From JAGNXB01 sp942490895 (GTDB lineage: Bacteria > Bacteroidota > Bacteroidia > Chitinophagales > Saprospiraceae), in assembly GCA_942490895.1 (NCBI GenBank), contig CALNZC010000046.1, forward strand, positions 36,536 through 100,535: a DNA stretch of 64,000 nucleotides, in the 5' to 3' direction. Under the pieces are notes generated by a model, which searched no databases, had not been told where the DNA came from, and saw nothing but the letters and a program-made list of their open reading frames with translations. A program made the position numbers and the translations under genes. This document shows, piece after piece, positions 40,582 to 49,744 of this stretch. Each line of letters begins with the position of its first letter. The first letter of the stretch is position 1.

Positions 40582-43500
40582 TATGACGGGATCAGGGCGT
40601 CAAAAAGGCGAATGGTAAAGACAATCACAGCAATAAAGGTGACAACCAAGACCACAGCAAAGAACAGCCACAGCCAGATATAGGTCTTTCGACCTTCGAT
40701 GGCCGGCTCGATTGAACGGGGATCAGGTCTCACACCCTCCCATTGCATGACCACCCACAACTTGACCCTGTTGATCATCATCAACAATGCAGGCAAAAGT
40801 GTCAGGGTCAGAAATGTCACCAGGATCAATCCAAAAGCGACAGAAACGGCCATGGGGATCAGGAACTTGGCCTGGAAACTCTTCTCCAGCAACAAAGGCC
40901 CCAATCCGGCTACTGTGGTTAGAGATGTCAGAAGGATGGGTCTGAATCTGGAAAGAGCGGCGGTATAGATGGCCCGCATTACTCTGTTCCCCTTCCGAAT
41001 AAGGTCGTTGTACATGGTGATCAGGACCAGCCCATCATTGACTTGTATGCCGACCAAGGCGAGAATTCCGAGAAAGGAAAACAAACTGATGGGCAAATCC
41101 ATAACCCAATGTCCAAGTCCGACTCCAGCCAATCCAAAGGGGATCAATGAGAAGACAGCCAGGGTTTGTCCGATAGACCGAAACGTGACTGCAACCGTGA
41201 AAAACATCAATATCAACATCACTGGCAGAACCACTTTGGCCGATCGGGCCGTCTTCATTTGCTCCCGATTCTGACCTTCAAAAGAAGCACTGACGGTTGG
41301 ATAGTTGGCCAGAATTTTAGGAACAATACTGGTTCGGATAGATTCATTCAGATCTGTCACAGAAACATTATCCTGTGCAACATCCGCTTCGAGTTTGATT
41401 TCGCGTTGCCCATCCAGGTGGTAGATCGCGATTGTCCCTCGTTTGATCTCCAGATCAACGATCTCTTTCAATGGGAAGGCTCGGCCATCCGCGAATCGGA
41501 TGCGCATTTCCTCGAGTCGACTCAGATCATCTCTGTCCTGTTCGCCATAGCGAACCCACACACGCACCTCGTCCTCACCGCGCTGCAGGCGCTGCACCTC
41601 CACTCCATAAAAGCCCTGACGAACCTGGACAATCACATCTTGAAGGTTTAGACCCAGACCTTTAGCCTTTTCTTTCAAGGTTAAATGGATCTCACGCAGA
41701 CCCTCCTGGTTATTATTGGTCACATCACGCAGTTCAGCAAGCGATTCCAATTCTTGTTGCAGATCAGACACTGCTGAGCGAAGAGATGTAAAATCATTTC
41801 CAAGGAGGGAAACCGAGATCGGTTTTCCAAAAGGTGTTGGCTGACCGAAGGTCAGGACTTCTGCCTCATGGATTTGTCCAACCGCCTCACGGATGGCATT
41901 GGTGATTACTGTGGCGGTAAGTGAGTCCCTGATCTCCCCATCCAGTAGCGAAATATCCAGGCTCCCCTGATAGGTGGTCGGACCCACTTTAAGTTCGATA
42001 TGGTTGATCGGGCGATTTTCCCCACGAAAGTAGGTGTCCTCAAAACGAGTATTGACATCTTCGGCTGCAATCTGGATTCGATGCAGAATTTCTCGGGTTA
42101 CCTGTTCTCGGGTTCCTGCCGGCATTTTGAGGGTCACACTGATATTGTCCCTCGGGATTACAGGGAAGAATGTCGTCTTGACCAAGCCTCCTCGGATCAT
42201 ACCGATCGTCAGCAAAAGGAGGACAGTGTAGATGATGAGGGTGCTTGCTGGATATCGAAGAGAGAAACGAAGAAAGGGGGCATACAATCGGCTTCGCAAC
42301 CACAACATCAATCCTTCAAACGTCCTTTGTACCTTATTCTTTTTCTGATTCGGAGTCAAAGCTGCTGAATGGGCCACGTGCCCGGGAAGGATGAAGATCC
42401 CTTCCACCAGACTGAAAAACAGAGAGAGAATAACTACAACGCCCAGGACTGTAAAAATATCTCCGATGCGGCCATCCAAAAATGCGAACGAAGAGAATGC
42501 AATGATCGTCGTCAAGACGGAGGTGAAAACAGCTGGAATAACCTTGAGTGATCCTTCAATTGCCGCCTTATATCGAGGCACCCCACGTTCATACAACTGA
42601 TAGATATTCTCAGCAATAACAATCCCGTCGTCGACCAGGATACCCACTACGACGATCATTCCAAAAAGGGAGATCACATTGATGGTAATGTCCATTAAAT
42701 AGGCCACCAGAAACATTCCGGCAAACGAAATAGGTATGGACAGGGCGACCCAGAAAGCCAGACGCCAGTTCAGAAACATGGACAAAAAGCCCAGGACCAG
42801 GATAAAACCGATCATCCCGTTATTGGCCAATAAATCTATCCGCTGTTGTAAAACAACGGAGCCATCTCTGATAATATCTGCGTGGACCAGCGTCTGCTGA
42901 TCATTAAAGGATTGGATGTATGCCCTTACCTTTTCAGAAATATCTAATATGTCTTCATCCAGGGTATTGGACACCGTAACCACCACACTGGACCTGTCGT
43001 TGATCCAGCTCCGATCCGGGTTGTCAGACCATTTGTCCTGGATATCCGCGATCTGATACAATCGGATGATATTCCCTTCGTCGGTGACTTTAATGGGGAT
43101 ATCCCGCAATTCATCCGCGTAGTAACGTTTGTTTCGAGCCCGGATCAGCAGCTCTTCCTGTTCGCCTTTGAGTGTACCCCCTGTCAATTCCAGGTTGCTG
43201 CCGCGGATGGATCGTTCGGCATCAATAAAGGTCAAATCATAGGCCAGGAGGTCTTTCTCCCGAAAGGCAATCTCGATCTCCTCATCAGGAAAACCGTTGA
43301 GCGTGACTTTGGAAATCCCATCGATAGCCAAAAGGTCGGATTCTGCCTGACGACCAAATTGTTTGAGTGTCCGCAGATCGACATTGCCGTTGATGGCAAA
43401 ATTGATGGCAAAACCCAAATTCTCCTGACGAAAGACCACGGCAGGCTCCATACCCGCAGGAAAGGATGGAATGCGATCTACCGCATTGCGCACATCATCC

Positions 43501-43817
43501 AATACCTTCTCCGGATCAGACCCCTGCAATGCTTCCACAGTGATCACTCCACTATTCTCTGTACTCACAGAGGAGACACGATCGATGCCGGAAACGCCTT
43601 TAAGGTTTTCTTCAATCTTCAGGACGATGCCTTCTTCGACCTCTTCCGGAGAGGCCCCCGGGTATATCGTCTGGATGGTGATAATGCGTGATTCCACTTC
43701 CGGGAAGAAGGTGGATTTGAGGTTGGTCAATCCAAATGCACCCGCCAACAAGAAAAGGACCATGAGCGGATCACCTGCAATGGGAAAGCGAATGAAAAAG
43801 CGAACAAGTGCATGCAT
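40581..43817 (-). CDS. RND-family efflux transporter (HAE1/AcrB type)
   Basis: The 1078-residue inner-membrane pump has the RND layout: TM1 near the N-terminus, porter domain (TFFPEVESRIITIQTIYPGA, SPEEVEEGIVLKIEENL), TM4 with the proton-relay pair in VVGILVDDGIVIAENIYQ, a second half starting near residue 520 (RYPASTLIIYTVLLLL), and LALVGIQVNDGLVLITMYND in the last membrane bundle. It exports amphiphilic compounds using the proton gradient. It works with the adaptor and TolC genes beside it. Confidence 0.94.
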   Translation of the reverse strand: MHALVRFFIRFPIAGDPLMVLFLLAGAFGLTNLKSTFFPEVESRIITIQTIYPGASPEEVEEGIVLKIEENLKGVSGIDRVSSVSTENSGVITVEALQGSDPEKVLDDVRNAVDRIPSFPAGMEPAVVFRQENLGFAINFAINGNVDLRTLKQFGRQAESDLLAIDGISKVTLNGFPDEEIEIAFREKDLLAYDLTFIDAERSIRGSNLELTGGTLKGEQEELLIRARNKRYYADELRDIPIKVTDEGNIIRLYQIADIQDKWSDNPDRSWINDRSSVVVTVSNTLDEDILDISEKVRAYIQSFNDQQTLVHADIIRDGSVVLQQRIDLLANNGMIGFILVLGFLSMFLNWRLAFWVALSIPISFAGMFLVAYLMDITINVISLFGMIVVVGILVDDGIVIAENIYQLYERGVPRYKAAIEGSLKVIPAVFTSVLTTIIAFSSFAFLDGRIGDIFTVLGVVVILSLFFSLVEGIFILPGHVAHSAALTPNQKKNKVQRTFEGLMLWLRSRLYAPFLRFSLRYPASTLIIYTVLLLLTIGMIRGGLVKTTFFPVIPRDNISVTLKMPAGTREQVTREILHRIQIAAEDVNTRFEDTYFRGENRPINHIELKVGPTTYQGSLDISLLDGEIRDSLTATVITNAIREAVGQIHEAEVLTFGQPTPFGKPISVSLLGNDFTSLRSAVSDLQQELESLAELRDVTNNNQEGLREIHLTLKEKAKGLGLNLQDVIVQVRQGFYGVEVQRLQRGEDEVRVWVRYGEQDRDDLSRLEEMRIRFADGRAFPLKEIVDLEIKRGTIAIYHLDGQREIKLEADVAQDNVSVTDLNESIRTSIVPKILANYPTVSASFEGQNREQMKTARSAKVVLPVMLILMFFTVAVTFRSIGQTLAVFSLIPFGLAGVGLGHWVMDLPISLFSFLGILALVGIQVNDGLVLITMYNDLIRKGNRVMRAIYTAALSRFRPILLTSLTTVAGLGPLLLEKSFQAKFLIPMAVSVAFGLILVTFLTLTLLPALLMMINRVKLWVVMQWEGVRPDPRSIEPAIEGRKTYIWLWLFFAVVLVVTFIAVIVFTIRLFDALIPS

Positions 43818-43828
43818 GAGAATGGCGC

Positions 43829-44953
43829 TTATTCAATGATCCAATTCACCTGCTGACCTTCTGTCATGCCCGGTTTATAATTTCGAACTACCAGGGTGCC
43901 ATCAGTCAGGCCCTTGACAATCGCATTCGTGCGGCCAGTCCTGACCACATCAATGGGGACTTTAACCAGACTGCTATCCTGGACTTGCCAGACTTCCCGA
44001 CCATTGACCAACAATTCCTTTGGCAGAGTGGCCACCTCCTCAGATACTCGTCCTTCAATCTCTCCAGAAAGGAACATCCCTTCTTTGAGACCCTGCCCGA
44101 CTATTTCAATGTAGATCGGAATCATCTGGGTTGAAGCATCCACCTGGTCTCCGATCCGACGAACCATACCTGAATAAGTGCGGCTATTATCCTCACTGCG
44201 AAGAGCCACTTTTTGACCGATATGCAGAAAATCCAAATCTCCGATTGATGCTGAAGACTCCAGTTCATATGCCCCCGATCGAAGGAATTGCCCAATCCGT
44301 TGACCAGGTCGTACCAGCGTACCCCGATGTACTTCTACGGACGTCAATATTCCATCGAATGGAGCAACCAAACGGTACTTGCGCAATCGTTCCTCCGCAC
44401 TGCGAATGCTATAGTATTGCGTCTGAATACCCCTGCTAGCTAAAAAGAGCTTCTCTCGGTCTGAAGTAGAAGTGGGTAGATCCATCACTTGCTTCTCCGG
44501 GTCCAGTAGTTCTACATAGGATCGCCATGCGGGAAACCTGTCTGGAAATTCGATCTTGATATCCGGTAATACTTGGGCTAGAAGCGTCAATAAGGCCGCC
44601 CTTTGCCCCTGGAGGCCCAGAAGTGCTTCCCGATCATCCATCCGGATCAGAACCTCGTCCTTTTGAAATCGAACACCTTCTTTGAGGGGTTTTGCCCCTT
44701 GCAAAGCCAGGCCATTCACTTCTGAGAAAAGGTCAATCCGATCATAGGCAACCAATCTCCCTTGCAAGGGGATCGGTACACTGGCCGGCCCGTTTTTGAC
44801 CATCATCGTCCGGACTGTCAACCGGGCGCTGATGGTTTTGACTTTACGTTGTGGTTCGGTCTTTTGTCGGCTCAGGATCTGAAATCCGATAACACCTCCT
44901 ATAAACAATACAGCGGTCAGAAGGATAACGACTCTTCGCCAGGGTTGATTCAT
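43829..44953 (-). CDS. RND efflux periplasmic adaptor (membrane fusion protein)
   Basis: One N-terminal membrane anchor (VVILLTAVLFIGGVIGFQIL) is followed by a barrel-sandwich/lipoyl motif (ALQGAKPLKEGVRFQKDEVL), an alpha-hairpin, the returning half (LVAPFDGILTSVEVHRGTLV) and a beta-barrel domain (LDFLHIGQKVALRS). It links the RND pump to TolC. The gene overlaps the preceding lipoprotein gene by 4 bp and is 11 bp from the pump gene. Confidence 0.92.
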   Translation of the reverse strand: MNQPWRRVVILLTAVLFIGGVIGFQILSRQKTEPQRKVKTISARLTVRTMMVKNGPASVPIPLQGRLVAYDRIDLFSEVNGLALQGAKPLKEGVRFQKDEVLIRMDDREALLGLQGQRAALLTLLAQVLPDIKIEFPDRFPAWRSYVELLDPEKQVMDLPTSTSDREKLFLASRGIQTQYYSIRSAEERLRKYRLVAPFDGILTSVEVHRGTLVRPGQRIGQFLRSGAYELESSASIGDLDFLHIGQKVALRSEDNSRTYSGMVRRIGDQVDASTQMIPIYIEIVGQGLKEGMFLSGEIEGRVSEEVATLPKELLVNGREVWQVQDSSLVKVPIDVVRTGRTNAIVKGLTDGTLVVRNYKPGMTEGQQVNWIIE

Positions 44954-45540
44954 GCTCTCGCTTTAAATGTCAATCGCAAGGTAAAACTCAAGGAAGAAGG
45001 AGAAGGTTGTCGCAAACGGAATCCCATCCTCATATTCATGGCACTTTGTGTAAGCAAGGGTTTGAAATCAGCCAGTGTCCCTACCAGAACCACTCTTGTT
45101 CCCGTGTTTAAAGGCACACTCGGCGTATAGAAGCATTCCAATCGGTTCTGGCCATCCAGTATTTCGACAAAGATCTCTTGAAAATAAGACATATCCACCG
45201 GTGCCAACACCACCTCCAACTGGCCGTCATAGGGTTCAATTCGGGCGATATCCGCATTGGTCAGACCGTGATCGGCCAGAATGGATTCGATATGGGTGGG
45301 CACTTTATCAAATTCCACAAAGTGCGTCTGCACGGTGTTCAAAGCAGCTGGCATGTCCACATTGAACACATAGACCATGTCAAAAAGAGTGAGGGCCTCA
45401 TCCTTTTTACATCCGGAATTTCCACCTAATAACAGGGCGGAAAGCAGCAATAAAGCAAAGGGTACTTTTATTAACCTCCGAAATAGGCCAATACTAGAGA
45501 AAAGCAAGCGAGACAAGGCATTTCGAAAGAGCATAGCCAT
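44950..45540 (-). CDS. Predicted lipoprotein of unknown function heading the RND operon
   Basis: The N-terminus has a hydrophobic stretch ending in a lipobox-like LGGNSGCKKDEA. The remaining ~145 residues are beta-rich with no recognised domain, including DGQLEVVLAPVDMSYFQEIF and TGTRVVLVGTLADFKPLL. It overlaps the adaptor gene by ATGA and is the first gene of the operon, so it may assist or regulate the pump. The start could be the second Met, two codons downstream. Confidence 0.7.
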   Translation of the reverse strand: MAMLFRNALSRLLFSSIGLFRRLIKVPFALLLLSALLLGGNSGCKKDEALTLFDMVYVFNVDMPAALNTVQTHFVEFDKVPTHIESILADHGLTNADIARIEPYDGQLEVVLAPVDMSYFQEIFVEILDGQNRLECFYTPSVPLNTGTRVVLVGTLADFKPLLTQSAMNMRMGFRLRQPSPSSLSFTLRLTFKARA

Positions 45541-45693
45541 AGTTAAGTGATTGAGAAATAATCCCGAGGACTCGGGATATTGCGAAGGCTTTATTGGCCA
45601 AAATCCGCCAGCTGGCGGATTGGTTGGCCAATGAGTGGGGCTGATAGAGGTGCCCTAAAGCGAAATGCGGGTTGACCCATTGTAGTATGTGGT
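45541..45693. repeat. Spacer with two hairpins between the MerR-like gene and the RND operon
   Basis: TCCCGAGGACTCGGGA (about 45563-45578) and AATCCGCCAGCTGGCGGATT (about 45602-45621) are palindromes. The following GGATTGGTTGGCCAATGAGT and GAGGTGCCC resemble a segment at 51170-51215. Neither hairpin has a T-run. Confidence 0.5.
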
Positions 45694-46605
45694 TTACTGG
45701 ATATCCGTCGAGATCAGTTCAGGCTGATCAATCTCCTGGAGAACGCTCAATATGTCTTCCAGATTTTTCATCACTCGAACACTGGAACTTGTTGCTATAC
45801 CCTGGACCAAAACCTGATATCCGGTAATCAGCACTTTTATTCCAGAACAAACCTTCTTCAGATCCTCCAGATACTGGTGAACACTCTGACGGGTAAATGC
45901 CTCTGAGATGATCGTAACAACATAATTTGTCTTATAGATCTTACAGGCTTCAGCCAGATCGGCAAGGCTGGTATTTTGTCCCAGATAAAGCACCTTGTGC
46001 CCCCGATTACGGACCAGGTACTGCAAAAAGAGGAGGCTCAATTCCTGGGATTCCCCTTCGGGCAAATAGAGAATAAAGGACTGGTCTGCATGATGTGCAA
46101 AGGGAATCTCATCCAGGGCAGAGATGAGTTTCTGACGGACCAGGTTGGAGATAAAACTCTCCTGGACTGCATGAATCGAACCGGTCAACCAGAGCAGTGA
46201 AAGTTTGTCCAAAAAAGGATAGATCACTTCCAACATCGTTCGTTCAAAACCGATCGCTCGGATATTGGAGGACAGAATGGTCTCAAACTTGCCCTCATCC
46301 AGCTCCATCATGGAGATGGTCAAAGCATCCACCTGCACTGTATCCTCGAAGGTGCCGCTGGCCAGCTGATTCACTTCAGCTTTGATCTCCTCCTCATTCA
46401 TGGAAGCGATTCGAGAGATCTTGAAGCCATTCCGATTGAGGATGGAAATATTCAGCAGTTGACGCAGGTCCCGGTCTTCGTAGTATCGGATATTTGTGGG
46501 TGTCCGCTTGGGGTGGATGATATTATAGCGTTGCTCCCATATCCGAATGGTATGGGCCTTAATGCCGGATAACATCTCCAGATCCTTGATTGAATAGACA
46601 GCCAC
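45694..46605 (-). CDS. MerR-type regulator with a CarH-like B12-binding fold that lacks the cobalt-binding histidine
   Basis: Residues 1-70 are a MerR helix-turn-helix (YSIKDLEMLSGIKAHTIRIW, EQRYNIIHPKRT, NIRYYEDRDLRQLLNI). The C-terminal 200 residues follow the CarH/LitR layout: a four-helix bundle and a Rossmann-like domain with LLFLQYLVRNRGHKVLYLGQ. CarH proteins have a GExHxxGL-type motif whose His binds cobalamin. Here it reads GESQELSL, so the ligand is missing. The protein may act without B12 or sense something else. The start is GTG at 46605. It is divergent from the amidohydrolase genes by 120 bp. Confidence 0.85.
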   Translation of the reverse strand: MAVYSIKDLEMLSGIKAHTIRIWEQRYNIIHPKRTPTNIRYYEDRDLRQLLNISILNRNGFKISRIASMNEEEIKAEVNQLASGTFEDTVQVDALTISMMELDEGKFETILSSNIRAIGFERTMLEVIYPFLDKLSLLWLTGSIHAVQESFISNLVRQKLISALDEIPFAHHADQSFILYLPEGESQELSLLFLQYLVRNRGHKVLYLGQNTSLADLAEACKIYKTNYVVTIISEAFTRQSVHQYLEDLKKVCSGIKVLITGYQVLVQGIATSSSVRVMKNLEDILSVLQEIDQPELISTDIQ

Positions 46606-46725
46606 AAAGTTCGTTTGGTGAGAAAAAGAAACATCCAGACAGGAAAAATGGTTCTCGAAGGAGTCCTCCTAATCCAGAAGTCCACCGGAATCAAATCCGT
46701 AGTTTCACCCCTTCAATTCAAAAGA

Positions 46726-49700
46726 ATGCGGCAAAGTCTACTCCTTTTCCTGACGAGTATCTTCTTGATCCAACTCGTTCATGCCCAAAATACAACCTTT
46801 CCGGTACAGGGAATCCCTGATCCACGCCTGGATTGGTATGCATTTACCCATGCCAATATCCATGTTAACGGTAGCCAGACCTTACGTGATGCTACCCTGG
46901 TGATCCGAAAAGGAAGAATCACGGCTCTTGGTATTGATGTCCAGCCTCCTGCCGGAGCAGTCATCGTCGATCTCCAGGGCAGATCGATCTACCCCGGGTT
47001 TATCGATCTCTCCTCGGATTATGGTTTGACCAAGGCAGAAGAAAAGGGACGCTCTGAGCGGGGTTCCCGTCGCGATCGCGATCAGTGGATCTCTGAACGC
47101 CCCGGTGCCTATGCCTGGAATGAAGCCCTCAAATGCGACTATAATGCAGGCGCAGCCTTCCAACCCGATCCAAAACGAGGAGAGGACTATCGCAAGGCCG
47201 GGTTTTCCTGGGTGCTCACTCACCAGCATGATGGCTTGTCCAGGGGTACATCTGCATTGGTCAACCTGATTGATGGAGAGGCCGGCCAGGCCCTCATCCG
47301 CGAACAGGTCGGACACCATATGTCCTTTAAGAAAGGAACTTCGCCAATGCCCTATCCGGGGTCACTTATGGGTTGTATCGCCCTTCTGCGGCAAACCTAT
47401 CTGGATGGCGACTGGCTGAAGCGTACAGGAGCTGTTGAAGAACGAAATCTGACCCTGCAAGCCTGGAACAAAGCCCAGGAACTCCCTCAATTCTTTGAAG
47501 TTCGCGACTGGCAAGAAGTGCTGCGAGCACAAAAAATTGCCCGGGAATTTGATAAAACCTACATCTACCGCGGTTCTGGAGATGAATATCGTCGCATCGA
47601 TGAATTGAAACGCATCGGGGCGTCCTTTATCCTCCCGCTTACCTTTCCGGAAGCTTACCAGATTGATGACCCCTATGATGCACTGCAAGTGTCACTGGAA
47701 GATATGATGCATTGGGAATGGGCACCAGCCAACCCCGGAGCACTATCTCGGGCAGGAATCCCGTTTGCCTTCACCATGGAAGGCCTGAAGAAGCCTGAAG
47801 AGTTTTTCACTGCTATTCGCAAAGCCATCGCCAACGGACTCGACCAGGACCAGGCCCTGGAAGCCTTAACCCGGGTGCCCGCCCGGATGATCGGCATGAG
47901 CAGTGAGCTGGGAACCGTAGAAGTCGGGAAAAGAGCTTCTTTCCTCATTACTTCTGGGCCCATTTTTGAAGAAGGTACCATCCTTTTTGAAAACTGGGTC
48001 GATGGGAAACCTTATGTGCTTCAAGCTGCTGATGAACCCGATCTCGATGGCAAATATGAGCTCATAGTAGGCTCTACTTCCTATCGGATTGAAGTGCGTG
48101 GAGGAGAGAAAAAGAACAACTTCCAACTATTCCTGAATGATACCACCAAGGTGGATGTAAAAGGCAAATGGGACCGGGGACGTATGGACCTCCAATTCCA
48201 GCTGTCCGATTCTTCAGGCACCTGGCTGCTCAGTGGATATCAGCAGGACAAGGTGTGGAACGGTCGGGGTACCGACGAAAATGGCGATTGGATTTCCTGG
48301 CGAGCGGTTTACCAGGACACCACCCAAAGCAAGACCAAACCGGAAAAGGCGGATCAGCCCTTTGACCTCAGCAGCCTCAGCCCCATCCGATATCCCTTCC
48401 TGCCCTATGGCTGGACAGAACAACCGCAACAAGAGACCTTTCTGATCAAAAATGCCACCATCTGGACCAATACCGAGGAGGGTATTCTCCGTGGATCAGA
48501 TATTTTGATCCGGGACGGAAAAGTAAAAAAGATAGGTCAAAACCTGAACGTTCCGAGTGCACAGATCCTGGACGTAAACGGCCAACATGTCACACCAGGC
48601 ATGATCGATGAGCATTCGCATATCGCCATTTCTCGAGGTGTGAACGAGTGTACCCAGGAGAATACAGCCGAGGTGCGTATTGGAGATGTCGTGAACAGTG
48701 AGGACGTGAATATTTACCGGCAGTTGGCCAGTGGCGTGACCACTTCGCAACTGCTGCATGGCTCCTGCAATCCGGTGGGAGGGCAAAGTGCCATCATCAA
48801 GTTACGCTGGGGTTCCACACCAGAACAAATGAAGCTGGAAGGCGCTCCGGGGTTCATCAAGTTTGCCCTCGGCGAAAATGTCAAACGATCGAATGGTGGG
48901 AATGAGAATACGCGATATCCCAATACTCGAATGGGCGTAGAACAGGTCTATGTCAATGCCTTCCAACGGGCCAGAGAATATGGCGAGTTGAAAAAAAATC
49001 GGGCAACCGTCGGTCGGATGAGACGTGATCTGGAACTGGAGACCATGTTGGAGATCCTCAACAAGGAACGGTTCATCACCTGTCACTCGTATATTCAGTC
49101 CGAGATCAACATGCTCATGCACGTGGCTGAATCCTTCGATTTTCGAATCAACACCTTTACCCATATCCTGGAAGGCTATAAAGTGGCTGATAAGATGGCC
49201 AAACACGGAGCAGGTGGGTCCTCCTTCTCGGATTGGTGGGCATACAAGTTCGAAGTCTACGATGCCATCCCCTACAATGGGGCTCTGATGCACCAGGAGG
49301 GCGTTGTAACCGCGTTTAACTCTGATGATGCAGAGATGGCGCGCCGATTGAACCAGGAGGCTGCCAAGGCCGTGCGCTATGGCGGTGTATCCGAAGAGGA
49401 GGCCTTGAAATTTGTCACTCTCAACCCAGCCAAACTGCTGCACATCGATGATCGAGTGGGCAGTATCAAACCAGGTATGGATGCGGATCTGGTCATCTGG
49501 TCCGATCATCCTCTATCTATCTATGCCCACGCAGAAGTCACCTTCGTCGATGGTATCAAAATGGTGGATGAAGAAATGGACCGGCAGGCCCGACAAAGCA
49601 TCCAGGAAGAACGCCAACGGCTGATCAATAAAATGAAAGCAGAGGGAGGCAAGAACAAACGACCTGCCGGTCGACGAGGTCAACGCCTGTATCATTGCGA

Positions 49701-49728
49701 CTCCGATTTCGATGAGATTTCTGAATGA
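46726..49728 (+). CDS. Secreted two-module amidohydrolase-fold protein
   Basis: A signal peptide (LLLFLTSIFLIQLVHAQ) precedes two amidohydrolase-like modules. In the first (residues ~25-440) the expected metal motif after strand 1 is replaced by YPGFIDLSSDYGL, so it cannot bind zinc in the normal way. The second (from ~590) keeps DEHSHIAI with His 630 and His 632, and later FNSDDAEMARR and a closing VGSIKPGMDADLVIWSDHPL. The layout recalls imidazolonepropionase-like exported amidohydrolases; the substrate is not known. Translation from the ATG at 46726 is preferred, as it places the signal peptide first. The next gene is a paralogue. Confidence 0.85.
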   Translation: MRQSLLLFLTSIFLIQLVHAQNTTFPVQGIPDPRLDWYAFTHANIHVNGSQTLRDATLVIRKGRITALGIDVQPPAGAVIVDLQGRSIYPGFIDLSSDYGLTKAEEKGRSERGSRRDRDQWISERPGAYAWNEALKCDYNAGAAFQPDPKRGEDYRKAGFSWVLTHQHDGLSRGTSALVNLIDGEAGQALIREQVGHHMSFKKGTSPMPYPGSLMGCIALLRQTYLDGDWLKRTGAVEERNLTLQAWNKAQELPQFFEVRDWQEVLRAQKIAREFDKTYIYRGSGDEYRRIDELKRIGASFILPLTFPEAYQIDDPYDALQVSLEDMMHWEWAPANPGALSRAGIPFAFTMEGLKKPEEFFTAIRKAIANGLDQDQALEALTRVPARMIGMSSELGTVEVGKRASFLITSGPIFEEGTILFENWVDGKPYVLQAADEPDLDGKYELIVGSTSYRIEVRGGEKKNNFQLFLNDTTKVDVKGKWDRGRMDLQFQLSDSSGTWLLSGYQQDKVWNGRGTDENGDWISWRAVYQDTTQSKTKPEKADQPFDLSSLSPIRYPFLPYGWTEQPQQETFLIKNATIWTNTEEGILRGSDILIRDGKVKKIGQNLNVPSAQILDVNGQHVTPGMIDEHSHIAISRGVNECTQENTAEVRIGDVVNSEDVNIYRQLASGVTTSQLLHGSCNPVGGQSAIIKLRWGSTPEQMKLEGAPGFIKFALGENVKRSNGGNENTRYPNTRMGVEQVYVNAFQRAREYGELKKNRATVGRMRRDLELETMLEILNKERFITCHSYIQSEINMLMHVAESFDFRINTFTHILEGYKVADKMAKHGAGGSSFSDWWAYKFEVYDAIPYNGALMHQEGVVTAFNSDDAEMARRLNQEAAKAVRYGGVSEEEALKFVTLNPAKLLHIDDRVGSIKPGMDADLVIWSDHPLSIYAHAEVTFVDGIKMVDEEMDRQARQSIQEERQRLINKMKAEGGKNKRPAGRRGQRLYHCDSDFDEISE

Positions 49729-49744
49729 TCCCCAAATGCCTCTA

